Assembly (NCBI GenBank): GCA_037783415.1 | Contig: JAZGTN010000098.1 | Coordinates: forward strand, 1,178,001-1,242,000 | DNA from: Leptasterias polaris | Lineage: Eukaryota; Echinodermata; Asteroidea; Forcipulatida; Asteriidae | Direction of reading: 5' to 3' | Length of the DNA stretch: 64,000 nt | Shown here: one piece after another, positions 27,501 through 39,500 of the stretch | How the letters are laid out: every line of letters begins with the position of its first letter | Numbering within the stretch: position 1 is the first letter of the stretch | Notes under the pieces: model-generated | Databases searched by the model: none | Told to the model about the DNA's origin: nothing | What the model saw: the letters and a program-made list of their open reading frames with translations, nothing else | Position numbers and translations under genes: made by a program

Positions 27501-30500
27501 AAAAGCAATGTACGTGGGACCAAAGTCCAAAACTGTTTGAATAAACGCAAGACTTGCACAGTCTACAAGCCCAATGAACTTTCTGACAAAAACAAAAACT
27601 TTGTTGTTGTTGTTGTTGTTGTGACTTAAAAAGGCTAAAATTGTCACAATTTGCTGATAAGAACTAATTGACTGTTACAACAAACAATAATGTACTTAAC
27701 AATTAAATCTTCTCAGGTGGTGAACCTTGCAAAGCACCTGATCTACTTTGGCTTCTACAGCTTCAGTGAGCTTCTTCGACTGACCAAGACCTTATTGTCC
27801 ATTCTAGACTGTACTCCAGCCACTGGACTGCCTCTGGGTAAACTAGACCCTAAGGCAGATATAGGTCAGTATTATGGTCAAACCTCTTTCTTTATGTCAT
27901 GTGTAAATATGTCAAATGCAGCTGGAGTTTTGAAGGTGGAATGAGACATTTCATGACAGCTCAAAAGAATAACAAGTATGTTAAACTTTTTTTTAAATTA
28001 ATATGCAAGTCAATGTGAAGACTTGTCAAAATGAAATGATTACAGTTGGAGTTGGGGAGTGCCTTGTCTGGGCTATATTTACAGATTATGCTGCTGACTA
28101 TCTCCAACATGAGTCTTTAGCTTACAGTAAGAGACCAGCTACATGTATTGTTGCTGTTGCCTCTGTGGTCGTTATCTGATTGGATAACTAGAGCAGTTAA
28201 CTGTCCAACCCCGACCCTCAAAATACCTGCTGTGTTTAACACTGATTGTGATGTGAACTTGTTTATGTGTGAGTGAGGTGCAAAGTTGTGTTGTCCACAC
28301 CGTTATTTTTCAGGTAAGAAATCAGAAGTTGCATATGAAGGTACAACATGTGTTGTTGTTTTTTTTTTCAAAAACTGAATGGAATAAACCCTTGATAGAA
28401 GGTGTTGCATGGTGAAGATAGAAAACAAAATTCTTTCTTGTTGGTACAGCATGTAATTATACTCTCTGCTTGAAAAAAGTGATGGCTCTGAAATTCCAAA
28501 CTCAGAGAACAAAGCAACCATCTTATTTCAGATGCCATTACGTCTTTCAAGAAGAGGTCATACAAACTACAAATTGGGTCTTGGTAGAGTGAATAAATAC
28601 ACAAATCTGAAAGATCACATTGGGATTTCTTCATTTATGGGTAATAGGCATGTTTGTATGGGATAAAGTAAACTACAGTAATTGTGTCGCAAATTTCAAA
28701 ATACTCAATTCTAAAGAACAATGTTGTACCTTCTCTTGAACAAGACTAGTTCACCATGCACTGTTTGTGTTTTGTAAACATTAAATTATTAAAGAATCTC
28801 TCTCATGTAATGCAAACCATTAATAATTAATTACTGATCTTCCATTTTGTTAATAATACACTTTTTGGTTGCTGATTGAAAATACTACCGCTACATTTAA
28901 CCAATCAGATCAGTTGCATGTGACAAGATGAATCAATTAATTTTTGTTGTTGGCAGTGCTCCATGATTCGTTAAAAATGCAAAAAAGTGGACCAAGCAAT
29001 CCTTTAAAAAAATTCTCTTTTTAAATCCAATTTGCATGTTGCTGGTTAAATCCTATACATTTGCTTTCTTGGTAAGAAAAAGCTAGAATTGCTTTGGGCA
29101 GCTGTGACCAGAATCCATGCTTCATTCATGCGTTGTAAAACTGTTCTTCTAGTGCTCATCTAAAAGGGTCAATAGTAATTACCAATAATTCTCACAAAAG
29201 CTGCAGACTTGCAAATGTTGTGCACAATAAGAGCCAATGTTTCATTCATGTGTGACTGTTTGTGTATGTAGGTGATTGACTGCATCTATAGTCATTTTCC
29301 CATCAATGAATTTTTGAAGCCATTATATAAAAAATTCAGCTTTGATGCAACATTTGTAACTCACATGATAAAATGCCCGTAGATGTTAGAGTGATGTCAT
29401 TGTGATGTCATTACTGAAAATAGCAATATGACATTATAAACCTGCTTTTGTGATGGAATTTGATAAATCCAGGCATGTCTGCAAGCTTTTGAAGCACAAT
29501 AGTAATATTTGAACTTTTCGATTTATAAACTAACACCAAAAAGAAATTAACATGGAAAGTGGTTTAAGCTTAAATTGCAGGTGATTGCTTTCTTACTTTT
29601 TTTTTTTTTTTCTCAGAACCTCCTCCCCTTCACTCTTACCCCTGTTCCATGTTTCTCAATGATCCATGAAGATATGTCAATCATAAAATGTTACGAACAT
29701 AGAATCAAAAGTAAATCTGAAAACATAAAAATTACGACAAAATAAATCCAATCAAAGAGAGAGAGAGCTCTCTATTGAGGAACGGGACGTTGTTAGAACT
29801 ATCTAACTTTTAAAAAACTAAACAAATTGCGCCCACTAGGCTTTTGATTCAACCTAGAACCAGCTCAGAGTTTTCAAATTCAACCTCATCCCCAATATAA
29901 CTAGATGAACACTTCACCAAGTAAAGAGGACGGATTGTTGATAATGTTCTCTGATAACTAGACAGGTCTCTAGACAGATTCACATGATTTTTATTAAGTT
30001 TGTTACAATGAATTGCTGTGCTGTTTAATGACAAACAGATATTGAACTTATATTCTTGTGTCACTGGTTGTTACAAATGGCAATGCATATTTGAAGAAAT
30101 CAAAGAAGTGTTAAATCCTGGATTCGGGACTATGCGTTGTGACCAAAGTGCATCCAACAAAAACAAATCTTCATTGTTGACTTCGTAGATTTGGTCATCA
30201 ATAATTCATTTACCCTCAGCGGGATGCTGTTTTGTATCTAAAACAAAATCCAGTTGTGTCTCGAGGTTCAAGATCTGTCCTGGTGGTTGTCAAATTCCTT
30301 CACACAACCCTCCTGCCCCGTACCTCTCCTTAGCTATTGAATAAACTGCCTTCTAACCAGCACCCTAATCTCCATTCTCATTCTCACTTCACTCTTCTTT
30401 TTGACAGAGCCTCCTAAACAAGGTATGAAACACGGTTCGCATCCCCTACTACTCCTTCTATTGTTGGTCTATTTGTTTGCCCTCACCCTAATAGAGTCAT

Positions 30501-33500
30501 TGCATGCTACTCCCATACTGCATGATTGTTGTGGTATAGTTGGTCGCTGCCATCGAGTGGCAGTCTGTAGTAATGATCAGGTTGGTATTTCAGATAATTT
30601 ACATGTGCTCTCACCAAAGTAAACTTTCCATTTTCATTTTTCCCACCCTATTTTTGTTTTTGGACAGTAAAATTTGTCAAGGGTATCCAGTACCTTGGAT
30701 AGATAAAGGACTAAATAATTTCAGAATGATATGTTTTTAAAAACACTTTGGGTTGAACAAAGAAACATTGACTACAGGGGGACTTTAACCTGCGACCTCC
30801 AGATTAACAGGCTGGCGCCCTACCAATTTAGCTATCTAGCCCTAATGTTGGCGATCTCTTTTTGTTGTTGATGTCTTTGTTCATTGGTGTGTTTGAAAAA
30901 ACAATTTTGTATATGAGCAGGTAACACAACTGTGCAACTTGAGCTCATTCTGTCGGGATTAGTAACTAAAATGGTGCTACTATAAAGACTCTGAAATTTG
31001 AAAGACTTTAACAAAAAGGATCTGGGTGCTTTGACAGACGTTCTCACTTTGCTTTTGTGTTAAAAACCAATGGGAACATCACTAAAAATCAATGTTTCAT
31101 GCATTTGGAGAACAAAGATGCGTCCTTGATTTACCGGGTCGACTGTAAAATGCTTTGGTTAACCAGTCCAAGTCTAGACAGAAATTTTTGGAAATCTTTA
31201 CAATTGCACAAAAATTTACGTACATTTTGTTTGTTTATCGTTTGAAATGAGTGTTGCCAAATCGTAAAGAGCAATTTACCTCTCTCAAAAGACATGCCAG
31301 TTTGTATTTGGAGTTTCTTTACTCCCATAGTGGTACAACTTATGGAAATAGACGTGTAATACATACTTAAGTGTTTGATTTTGTTTTGTACACATGTTAA
31401 AGAAAATGTTTTTGAATAAGATTTGCATTGTCAATGGATAACCCTCACTGCCAAAAGATTCAAATTGACAACTCTTGAACGACCAATCTGGTGTTTCCCC
31501 GACTATAGCACATGACTAAACAGTACTCGGGATTGTGTTTGAACATCTTAAGCCCGTTTCACAAGAGCGCTCTAAGCGATGGTCGTTTGCAACGAAATCG
31601 CATCGGTGTCATGAAATCAATGAATTTGCGTCGTGTGAAAGGAATCCGTGTGATGAAATTACCTGGGACCCGCGTTATAAACAACCGGGATCAAGACCTC
31701 CTCCAAAAATCGCATCCCTGTTTAGAATTGCCAAGATCGGTCGTGTGAAACGACGCACGTTATGATACCAAGGTCCCATGCGATCACACAACGATCACGC
31801 ATGCGCAGCGGGAGAAATGTCGTTAGTTTGTTCGAGCATTACTTCCTCCGTTAACATGGCGTCGGTGGAAGAAATGTTCGTGTCGCAAATTATGTTAAGT
31901 TACCTTTGTTTTTGGATTTGGCATTTCCACTTGCCATCTCTGACAAAACACTTTCCGCTACATTCATCTTCGGAGTTCGTCAGGAAACTGAGAATTCGCA
32001 CGAAAAAGCAGAAATGTCGCGCCGAGAAAACGATCGATGGTACCCTAAACGCATTTACGTAACATTAAACGGGACACCGACAGAGGACCAGCGAACTAAT
32101 AAATAACCAATGATGACCTTTGACCCAATACGTAGCGATCTCACGAAAACGAGGGACGTTGGGAACGCGAAGTGTCATCGTGTGAATGTTTGTCATGATA
32201 TCGCACGCAACCTTTGGTACAGACAACTGGCGCCCAAAACGATGGACGTAAGTTTCCGATTCTCGTGTGAAAAGGGCTTTAAACAGTACTCAGGATTGTG
32301 TTTGACCATCTCCAAAGGTGTTAGTGTGTGTCTACCCTGGAAATTAACTTACTAACAACTTAATTGATTGTGTGATACTATAACTTTTACTTTATTTCTT
32401 ATTTTGGTAATCATCATTTAATAGCAATCTTATTCATTCAAAAGATATGTCCAATTATTTCACTAAATAAATATGTTTCTTGTGAAGTGTTAGTTGTGAC
32501 TATCGGCTGATTTAATACAATGTAATAGTAGAAGTGTTCCAGGCATGTTAGTAGCTGATGTATACCACCTTTACCACTATTTTCTTTTGTTTCTATTCTT
32601 CCACTTTGCTCTCAATTATTGTTTTAATACCCAAATAAAATCTGTTTTCATTTTCTCGTGATGAAGAAAACGCCTTTAAACCTTTGAAAGTTAAGATTCA
32701 TTCGGAATGTTTTAATAGAAATAGGAAGAAATGTTCAAATGTTTTTGATTTGTTTTTGAGAATGAACATTATCAAAATGACCAAACTACAATCATTATTT
32801 ATCATGCAATTTCCAAGTGTTGAAACTTAATTCCCTTTCATTTAAAGTCCATGGTAAAATTAAAACACTATGCAAAGTTGTGTGTTCAAGGCAGTGTACT
32901 CCAGCTTTTGTTGTTGTTTTTTTGTGTTTTTTTCAATTACAAAGTTGTGGAGTGTATGACTACTCCACATTTCGAGCTACATGTAGTTTGTCTGCATTTC
33001 CACATTTGCAGTTATTAAGAATGCTAAATTTATTTCCATGTTGAGTTTGATGTGTGAAGTTATTGTTATCTGTAACCTTTGTATAATAGGCAACCCTTGG
33101 ATACGTTGGCATATTCTGGAGAAGTCAACAACCAAAATGTCTCTCAACTAACCATGCCTGTTGTGTTTCCTACTTTTCTGCTTTTCTTTCTCTATTTCTT
33201 TTCGCTATTTCATCATTCTGGTCTGAAGGAAGTGTATATCATTTGTGAAATGTTATGGATGATGTATTCTAAGCATTGGTTTTGAACGAGGATTGAATTT
33301 GTAAATTTATTGTAAAGTGTCTTTAAAGTAACTTGATATACCTATTTTACCATGTTTTAATTTTATGATAACTTTATATTAACAATGTTTTTGTCTCATC
33401 ATAAATTATTTTTTCTCAAGTAAGGCCAAATCGTTTTGTGATAATTTTGTTTTCATTTTGGCGTGGTGATATAAGCTAAAATGAAGCCCCAAAATTTACA

Positions 33501-36500
33501 AAAAACTCCCAAAACATAAAATCGCCTGTTACTATGGAAACGGGCTAAATATTTATATTAAAAGTCTATTTTGTTCATTTGCACCGCAAGTCCTTTCTTC
33601 CTGCAAAGTAGGATGTTTTTGGGGTTTTTTTTCTTCTGTGGACACATATTTCAAGTGAAATGACTGGTAATATGAATTTTGTCATAGCTATTTGTTTTTA
33701 TAAATATTGATGTGTGGGTGTGGCCATGATTAAGAAGAAATGACTTACATCTTATTGTTTTACCCTCTAATATATTACTTATATGCAGAAGTTAAATCTG
33801 TTCTTGGTAAGAAACTTATTTGTTATCAGTTTGTTTGGTGGAATGCCAGTAGCTTTGTTTCAATCTGCAGTCATAGAGAAATTGATTTTGTGGTTCAAGA
33901 TGCGCAAAGCATGAATGAATGGCACGATCCATGTATGCCTGGAGTAGAGTTGTCTGCAACCTTTTTAAGCTCATGTTAAATAACAGACTAAGCTGAAATT
34001 CTTCCAGTACTACATTTTGTCAGCACGAGGAAAAGTGTAGCAAATTCAGGTTGTTATAATCTGCTGCAGTTGTACAACATCGTATTAGTTCCAAATGTTT
34101 CTTAAGGAATGCATGATACAACAGCGGACTGTTTTATTGCTGTTTGCAAAACAGTATAATTGCAATGTTGTTTCATGTTAATTGCCAATCAAAGCACATT
34201 ATGCATCAATTTCGATTGACAAAAACTCTTTGCGTTTAATATAATGAGGAGTAGCAAAGTTAGTTGGATTTACTTGTTGTTGTTTGCATGTGTGTTTGTG
34301 TGTTGGTGAAACAGATGTGTTTTTTCAATGAGAGAGGATTATTTTCAAACTTGTCTTGCGTTATAAAAACAAATACATAACTTGTCTTACGGTACCTGAG
34401 ACACGTACTTGGAAACAATATGACTTAGCACCTGTATTTATCCAATATTCATCACATCGTCGTGTACCAGGAAGAAGTGTGTAAGGCTCTATGCTCTTCT
34501 TCTATGTACACAAAGTACATTTTCCAATAACAGAAGGCCATAAGCAATAAAAAAAGGCTCCTGACAAAAAAAAGTGGCATTACTGTTACATTTTTGTTGC
34601 CAGAATCCCATGCTCAATATAACCTTCCTATGATGACAATGAATGGCTGAAAACCGATCAAACTTTCACATTCAGTTTTCTCGGGATACAATTTTGCACA
34701 TTAATTGCTTACACCCTTTCTCCAGTAACTTTTCCTTCTTCCACGCACACGACGACGACGTCAATTACGCTGAGGTGACTGATTATAGATCTTTTTGAAT
34801 TACGTACATTACTACCAAGTTAAACCGCATCAATACAGATGTATCTGAAGGGGTTGTATGAGCGATAGACCACTCCACTAAGTCATTTTTATCAAGTATC
34901 TGTCAATCACATGGGTCGCCCATGTTGGATGCACGAATGGTATGTGCGTCTCACTCTGCACAGTGCAACACACAAGGGCACAACACAGCAATCTTAATGG
35001 CATTTTTAATGTTTGTTTGTTTTTTGTTTTTTTTTCTTTTTTTTTGGGGGGGGGGTACAATTTAGAGGTTGTAAATGATAAATCAAGAAGGAGAAATTTC
35101 AGACTTAGATCAGCGAAAACTGTCACCCCTGTCAGACTATTAAGAGGCAGAGCTTTATGGATCATTCTTTTTGCTGTTTTTAACAAGAGAAAGAGGTAAT
35201 ACCAGAACTAAGCTTCAACCAGACATGTTTGTGATTTAACAATAGGAACAGTTGAGCCCAAAACAGTGTGTATAGACGTACGAGTTAAAAGCATATCTCA
35301 TGTACAGTATGGGTTTTTGTTTAGGTGTCATTGTTAAGGAACTTTTTAAGCTACATCTTGTACTAATGTTTATTATTTGCTTAATTAACAATTGGAGATT
35401 GTTTTTTAACTTTCACAAGTGTTAACAACTTTTGATAATGTAATCCAGTAAGGATTTGAGTAAAATTTGTTTGTTTCTTCACTATCCTCCTATTGGTAGG
35501 AAAGGGCGGTGTGTTTCGTTCTATTCATGGAGTAGGTGCAGTGATGACCAACATGGTTCTAGGCAGTGGTTTACCTCATTCACCACTCACCCATCATCCC
35601 CAGGGACCTAGTGTAGCAAGCACTGTGGGAGGTTTGGACAACCAGAACAAAGAAGATGAGCTTGTCATGGAAACCAAACTGAAAATCATACAAATCCTGC
35701 AGGTATTCTCATGTTAGAAGGAAAACAGAGCTGCCGACTCTCCCTGATTCTTGCCGAAAGTTCCCTGAAAATAAACCAATCTTTCCATGTTCTAATGAAC
35801 AAATTTGAAAATCTTCCTGAATATGAAACCTTGTTGAATGTAATTCTTAATATCTCACTGATTGTTTTACAAAATCTCCCCGATTGCAAGATGAAAATGT
35901 TGGCAGCTCTGGAAACAACTGTATGGAATGGAAAGATCATTATTTGAACTGCGCCCAAGTTCATGGCTCTGCTTTACCGCGGAATTATGCGCTTGGGCCC
36001 CACATAATAGTGTGCTTTACAGGGCGCCGTAAGCACAGAATTATGTGCTTGGGCCCCACATAATAGTGTGCTTTACAGGGCGCCGTAAGCACAGAATTAT
36101 GTGCTTGGGCCCCACATAATAGTGTGCTTTACAGGGCGCCGTAAGCACAGAATTATGTGGTAAGCACTGTGGTAAGCAGAACCCTGAAATTGGACCCTAA
36201 TCTGTTGACCCACCACTGTGTTATGTGAAAAAGTATTTAGATTTGGGAAATTTCCAGTCTCACACATCTGAACTTATTTTGGATAAACAAATATATATCT
36301 AGCATCCTGAGATTTCAAGTGGTAATTTAAAACAGCCATGGAAATTTTTATTTGATTTTAAAAAGAGTGAAGGACCAGAATTGCCTTTTGCATTTTTCAC
36401 TCAATGTACAGTCATAATGGTATCATGTTTGAGTGTTAAATTGGAAAACTGTTTGCAATGGAAATCTGGCTGAAATGTATTTATTGTATAACACTTTACA

Positions 36501-39500
36501 CTGGCAAAACATCTGAAAGTAAATAAAAGGCACATTAAACAAACTAAAACCATGACAAAGGCTAGGATGTTGAGATATACTTGAACCTTTTCCCCTTATA
36601 CTGCTGCACATCTTTGTTCTCGTCATCTTACAATATATCACAGTCCAAAAAGAAATGTGAACATCTCCTCTCCATGGAAATGTTGTCTTTCTTTTTTGTA
36701 CTGTTCATTGTAGCACTCGCCTTCAGTTGCCGTCAGGCCTTCTGTCAGATGTTTTTCAAAAAATGTAAAAAGAGGACTTTTACTAAACTCCAACATGCTT
36801 TTTATAATTTTGTTATCAGTTTATTTTGAATGTTCGTCTTGACTACCGCATCTCCTGCCTCCTCTCCATCTTCAAGAGGGACTTTGATGAGAGTAAAGAT
36901 GTGACAGATATACCTCAATCTCGACAGAGTGTAGATGGCAATGAGAGCCCTGGTATCAATCTGGAAGCCATAGGTATGTACCTTGTAAAACCAATAATTA
37001 TATCAAGTTGGAAAACGATGGAAGCTATAGGTATGTACCTTGTAAAATAAATAGTTATATCAAGTTGGAAAAGTATGGAAGCTATAGGTATGTACCTTGT
37101 AAAACCAATAATTATATCAAGTTGGAAAACGATGGAAGCTATAGGTATGTACCTTGTAAAATAAATAGTTATATCAAGTTGGAAAAGTATGGAAGCTATA
37201 GGTATGTACCTTGTAATATCAATAGTGATATCAAGTTGGAAAAGTATGGAAGCTATAGGTATGTACCTTGTAATATCAATAGTTATATCAAGTTGGAAAA
37301 GTATGGAAGCTATAGGTATGTACCTTGTAAAATCAATAATTATATCAAGTTGGAAAAGTATGGAAGCTATAGGTATGTACCTTGTAATATCAATAGTGAT
37401 ATCAAGTTGGAAAAGTATGGAAGCTATAGGTATGTACCTTGTAATATCAATAGTTATATCAAGTTGGAAAAGTATGGAAGCTATAGGTATGTACTTTGTA
37501 AAATCAATAATTATATCAAGTTGGAAAAGTATGGAAGCTATAGGTATGTACCTTGTAATATCAATAATTATATCAAATTGGAAAAGTATGGAAACCATCG
37601 GTGTGTACTGTGTACCAATGTAATATCAATAGTTTTATCAAGTTGGAAATCTATTCACGACTAAGTGCAGGATTGGGAAGTATAAAAATACACGATTAGT
37701 TTTAATCTGAAAGTTTAACAATTGCAAAGGTCATACTCATACCAATCCTCCAGAGAAGTATTTGTTTTGGATAAATTTCACTTAAACTCCCATGGGTTAC
37801 TATGGAATTACTTTAAACTTTACAAAAAAATAAATGACACTCAAGCTAATCATTTAAAGTTTAAAAATCTGTTGAATATTGAGTAGTTGATTTACATACT
37901 CCTGACTAAATCATTGAAGGTCAGACATATTCAATATTCAATATTTGATATATGTATATTCCTGACTTTCATAATACAGGAGATCAAGCTGAGGGTATAT
38001 TTGAAAGTCAGACAGACGGCATTGATCTTGATCTTGATTCCCAAGGAGGCAGGACTTTCCTACGTGTTCTCCTTCATCTGACTATGCATGACTATCCACC
38101 TTTAGTATCAGGGGCCTTACAGCTTCTCTTCAGACACTTCAGCCAGAGACAGGAGGTGCTTCAAGCATTCAAACAGGTACGGTGTGACTGAAAGATAAAC
38201 CTCAGTTCTGATTAATCAGTTTGTAGGAGGTGCTTCAAGCATTCAAACAGGTATAGTACGGTAGAAGGGTAAACCTCAGTTCTGATTAATCAGTTTGTAG
38301 GAGGTGCTTCAAGCATTCAAACAGGTACGATATGACTGAAGGGCCAAACCTCAGTTCTGATTATTCAGTTTGTAGGAGGTTCTTCAAGCATTCAAATGGG
38401 TATGGTATGACTGAAATATAAACCTAAGTTCTGATTAATCAGTTTGTGGGAGGTCCTTCAAGCATTCAAACAGGTACGGTATGACTGAAGGGCCAAACCT
38501 CAGTTCTGATTATTCAGTTTGTAGGAGGTTCTTCAAGCATTCAAACGGGTATGGTATGACTGAAATATAAACCTAAGTTCTGATTAATCAGTTTGTGGGA
38601 GGTCCTTCAAGCATTCAAACAGGTACGGTATGACTGAAGGGCCAAACCTTAGTTCTGATTATTCAGTTTGTAGGTGATTCACGCTTTCAAAATGGTATGG
38701 TATGACTGAAAAATAAACCTCGGTTCTGATTAATCAGTTTGTAGGAGGTGCTTCAAGCATTCAAACAGGTACGATATGACTGAAATATAAATCTCAGTGT
38801 ATCAGTAAATTGAACAATGAAGATGAAATTAAATTGATGTTTCTTTCCCAAGGTTCAACTCCTGGTCACAACTAGCGATGTTGATAACTACAAACAGATC
38901 AAGACAGATCTGGATGCATTGAGACTTTTAGTAGAGAAGTCTGAACTCTGGGTGTATAAGAGCAAGTATGACGCAAAGTCTAAAGATGGAGAGAAGTCTA
39001 AGAGCAAAGGCAAAGGATCTAAGAAAGTAAGTTGCTCATTTCACTACACATTATCAAGATGATGTCGGAGGTGTGGCCAGTTTCTCGATTTTCTTAAACT
39101 TGTTGATAAATTTATTTGTTGGCCTTTCAGATGAGTTGTGGTTTTTAAAAGAGTCACAATTTGTACAAATTACATACTTATTGGGTTGAGTTGCTGCTTG
39201 CTGAATTAACTCGCTGGTAATAGGTCTCTTGCATTGACCATCATGATTGATGTTAACCAATGGAAGCGTTCACGCGTGTAGACGCTGTGCACGACTCTCA
39301 GCCAGTGATAGCTCTTTATGTGTGCACGTTCCATCAGTGATGGTGGCCAATGCAAGGGGTCTATAATTGAAGTATTGAGGGGTTTTTGTTGGAAGTGATA
39401 CAGAAAAGGTTGATATGATTATCCTTGTACTGAAGTGAAGTATTGACGCCATTTCTGTTCACATTACTCAACTCAGCACATGGCATCTACAGCTTTGTTT

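Larger units (their letters stand above)
27865..35499. other. 7.6 kb intron at the S3 position
   Basis: Besides the three candidate microexons it holds an antisense Asn-like SINE (30770-30890), an inverted-repeat element (31548-32282), a T-run (29600-29613) and a T/G run near 35035-35056. The rest is AT-rich with no recognised repeat. Reading frames here are short and match nothing known. Confidence 0.65.

Noticed and set aside
32659..32681. Fourth candidate microexon in the S3 intron
   Set aside because: 23 nt would break the frame between exons 14 and 15, and the acceptor lacks a pyrimidine tract.
36915..37664. Long open frames on both strands (227 codons minus, 218 plus) that could look like a repeat protein gene
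   Set aside because: They arise because the 57-bp tandem unit is a multiple of three and lacks stops in those frames; the repeat is the intron start of ITPR.
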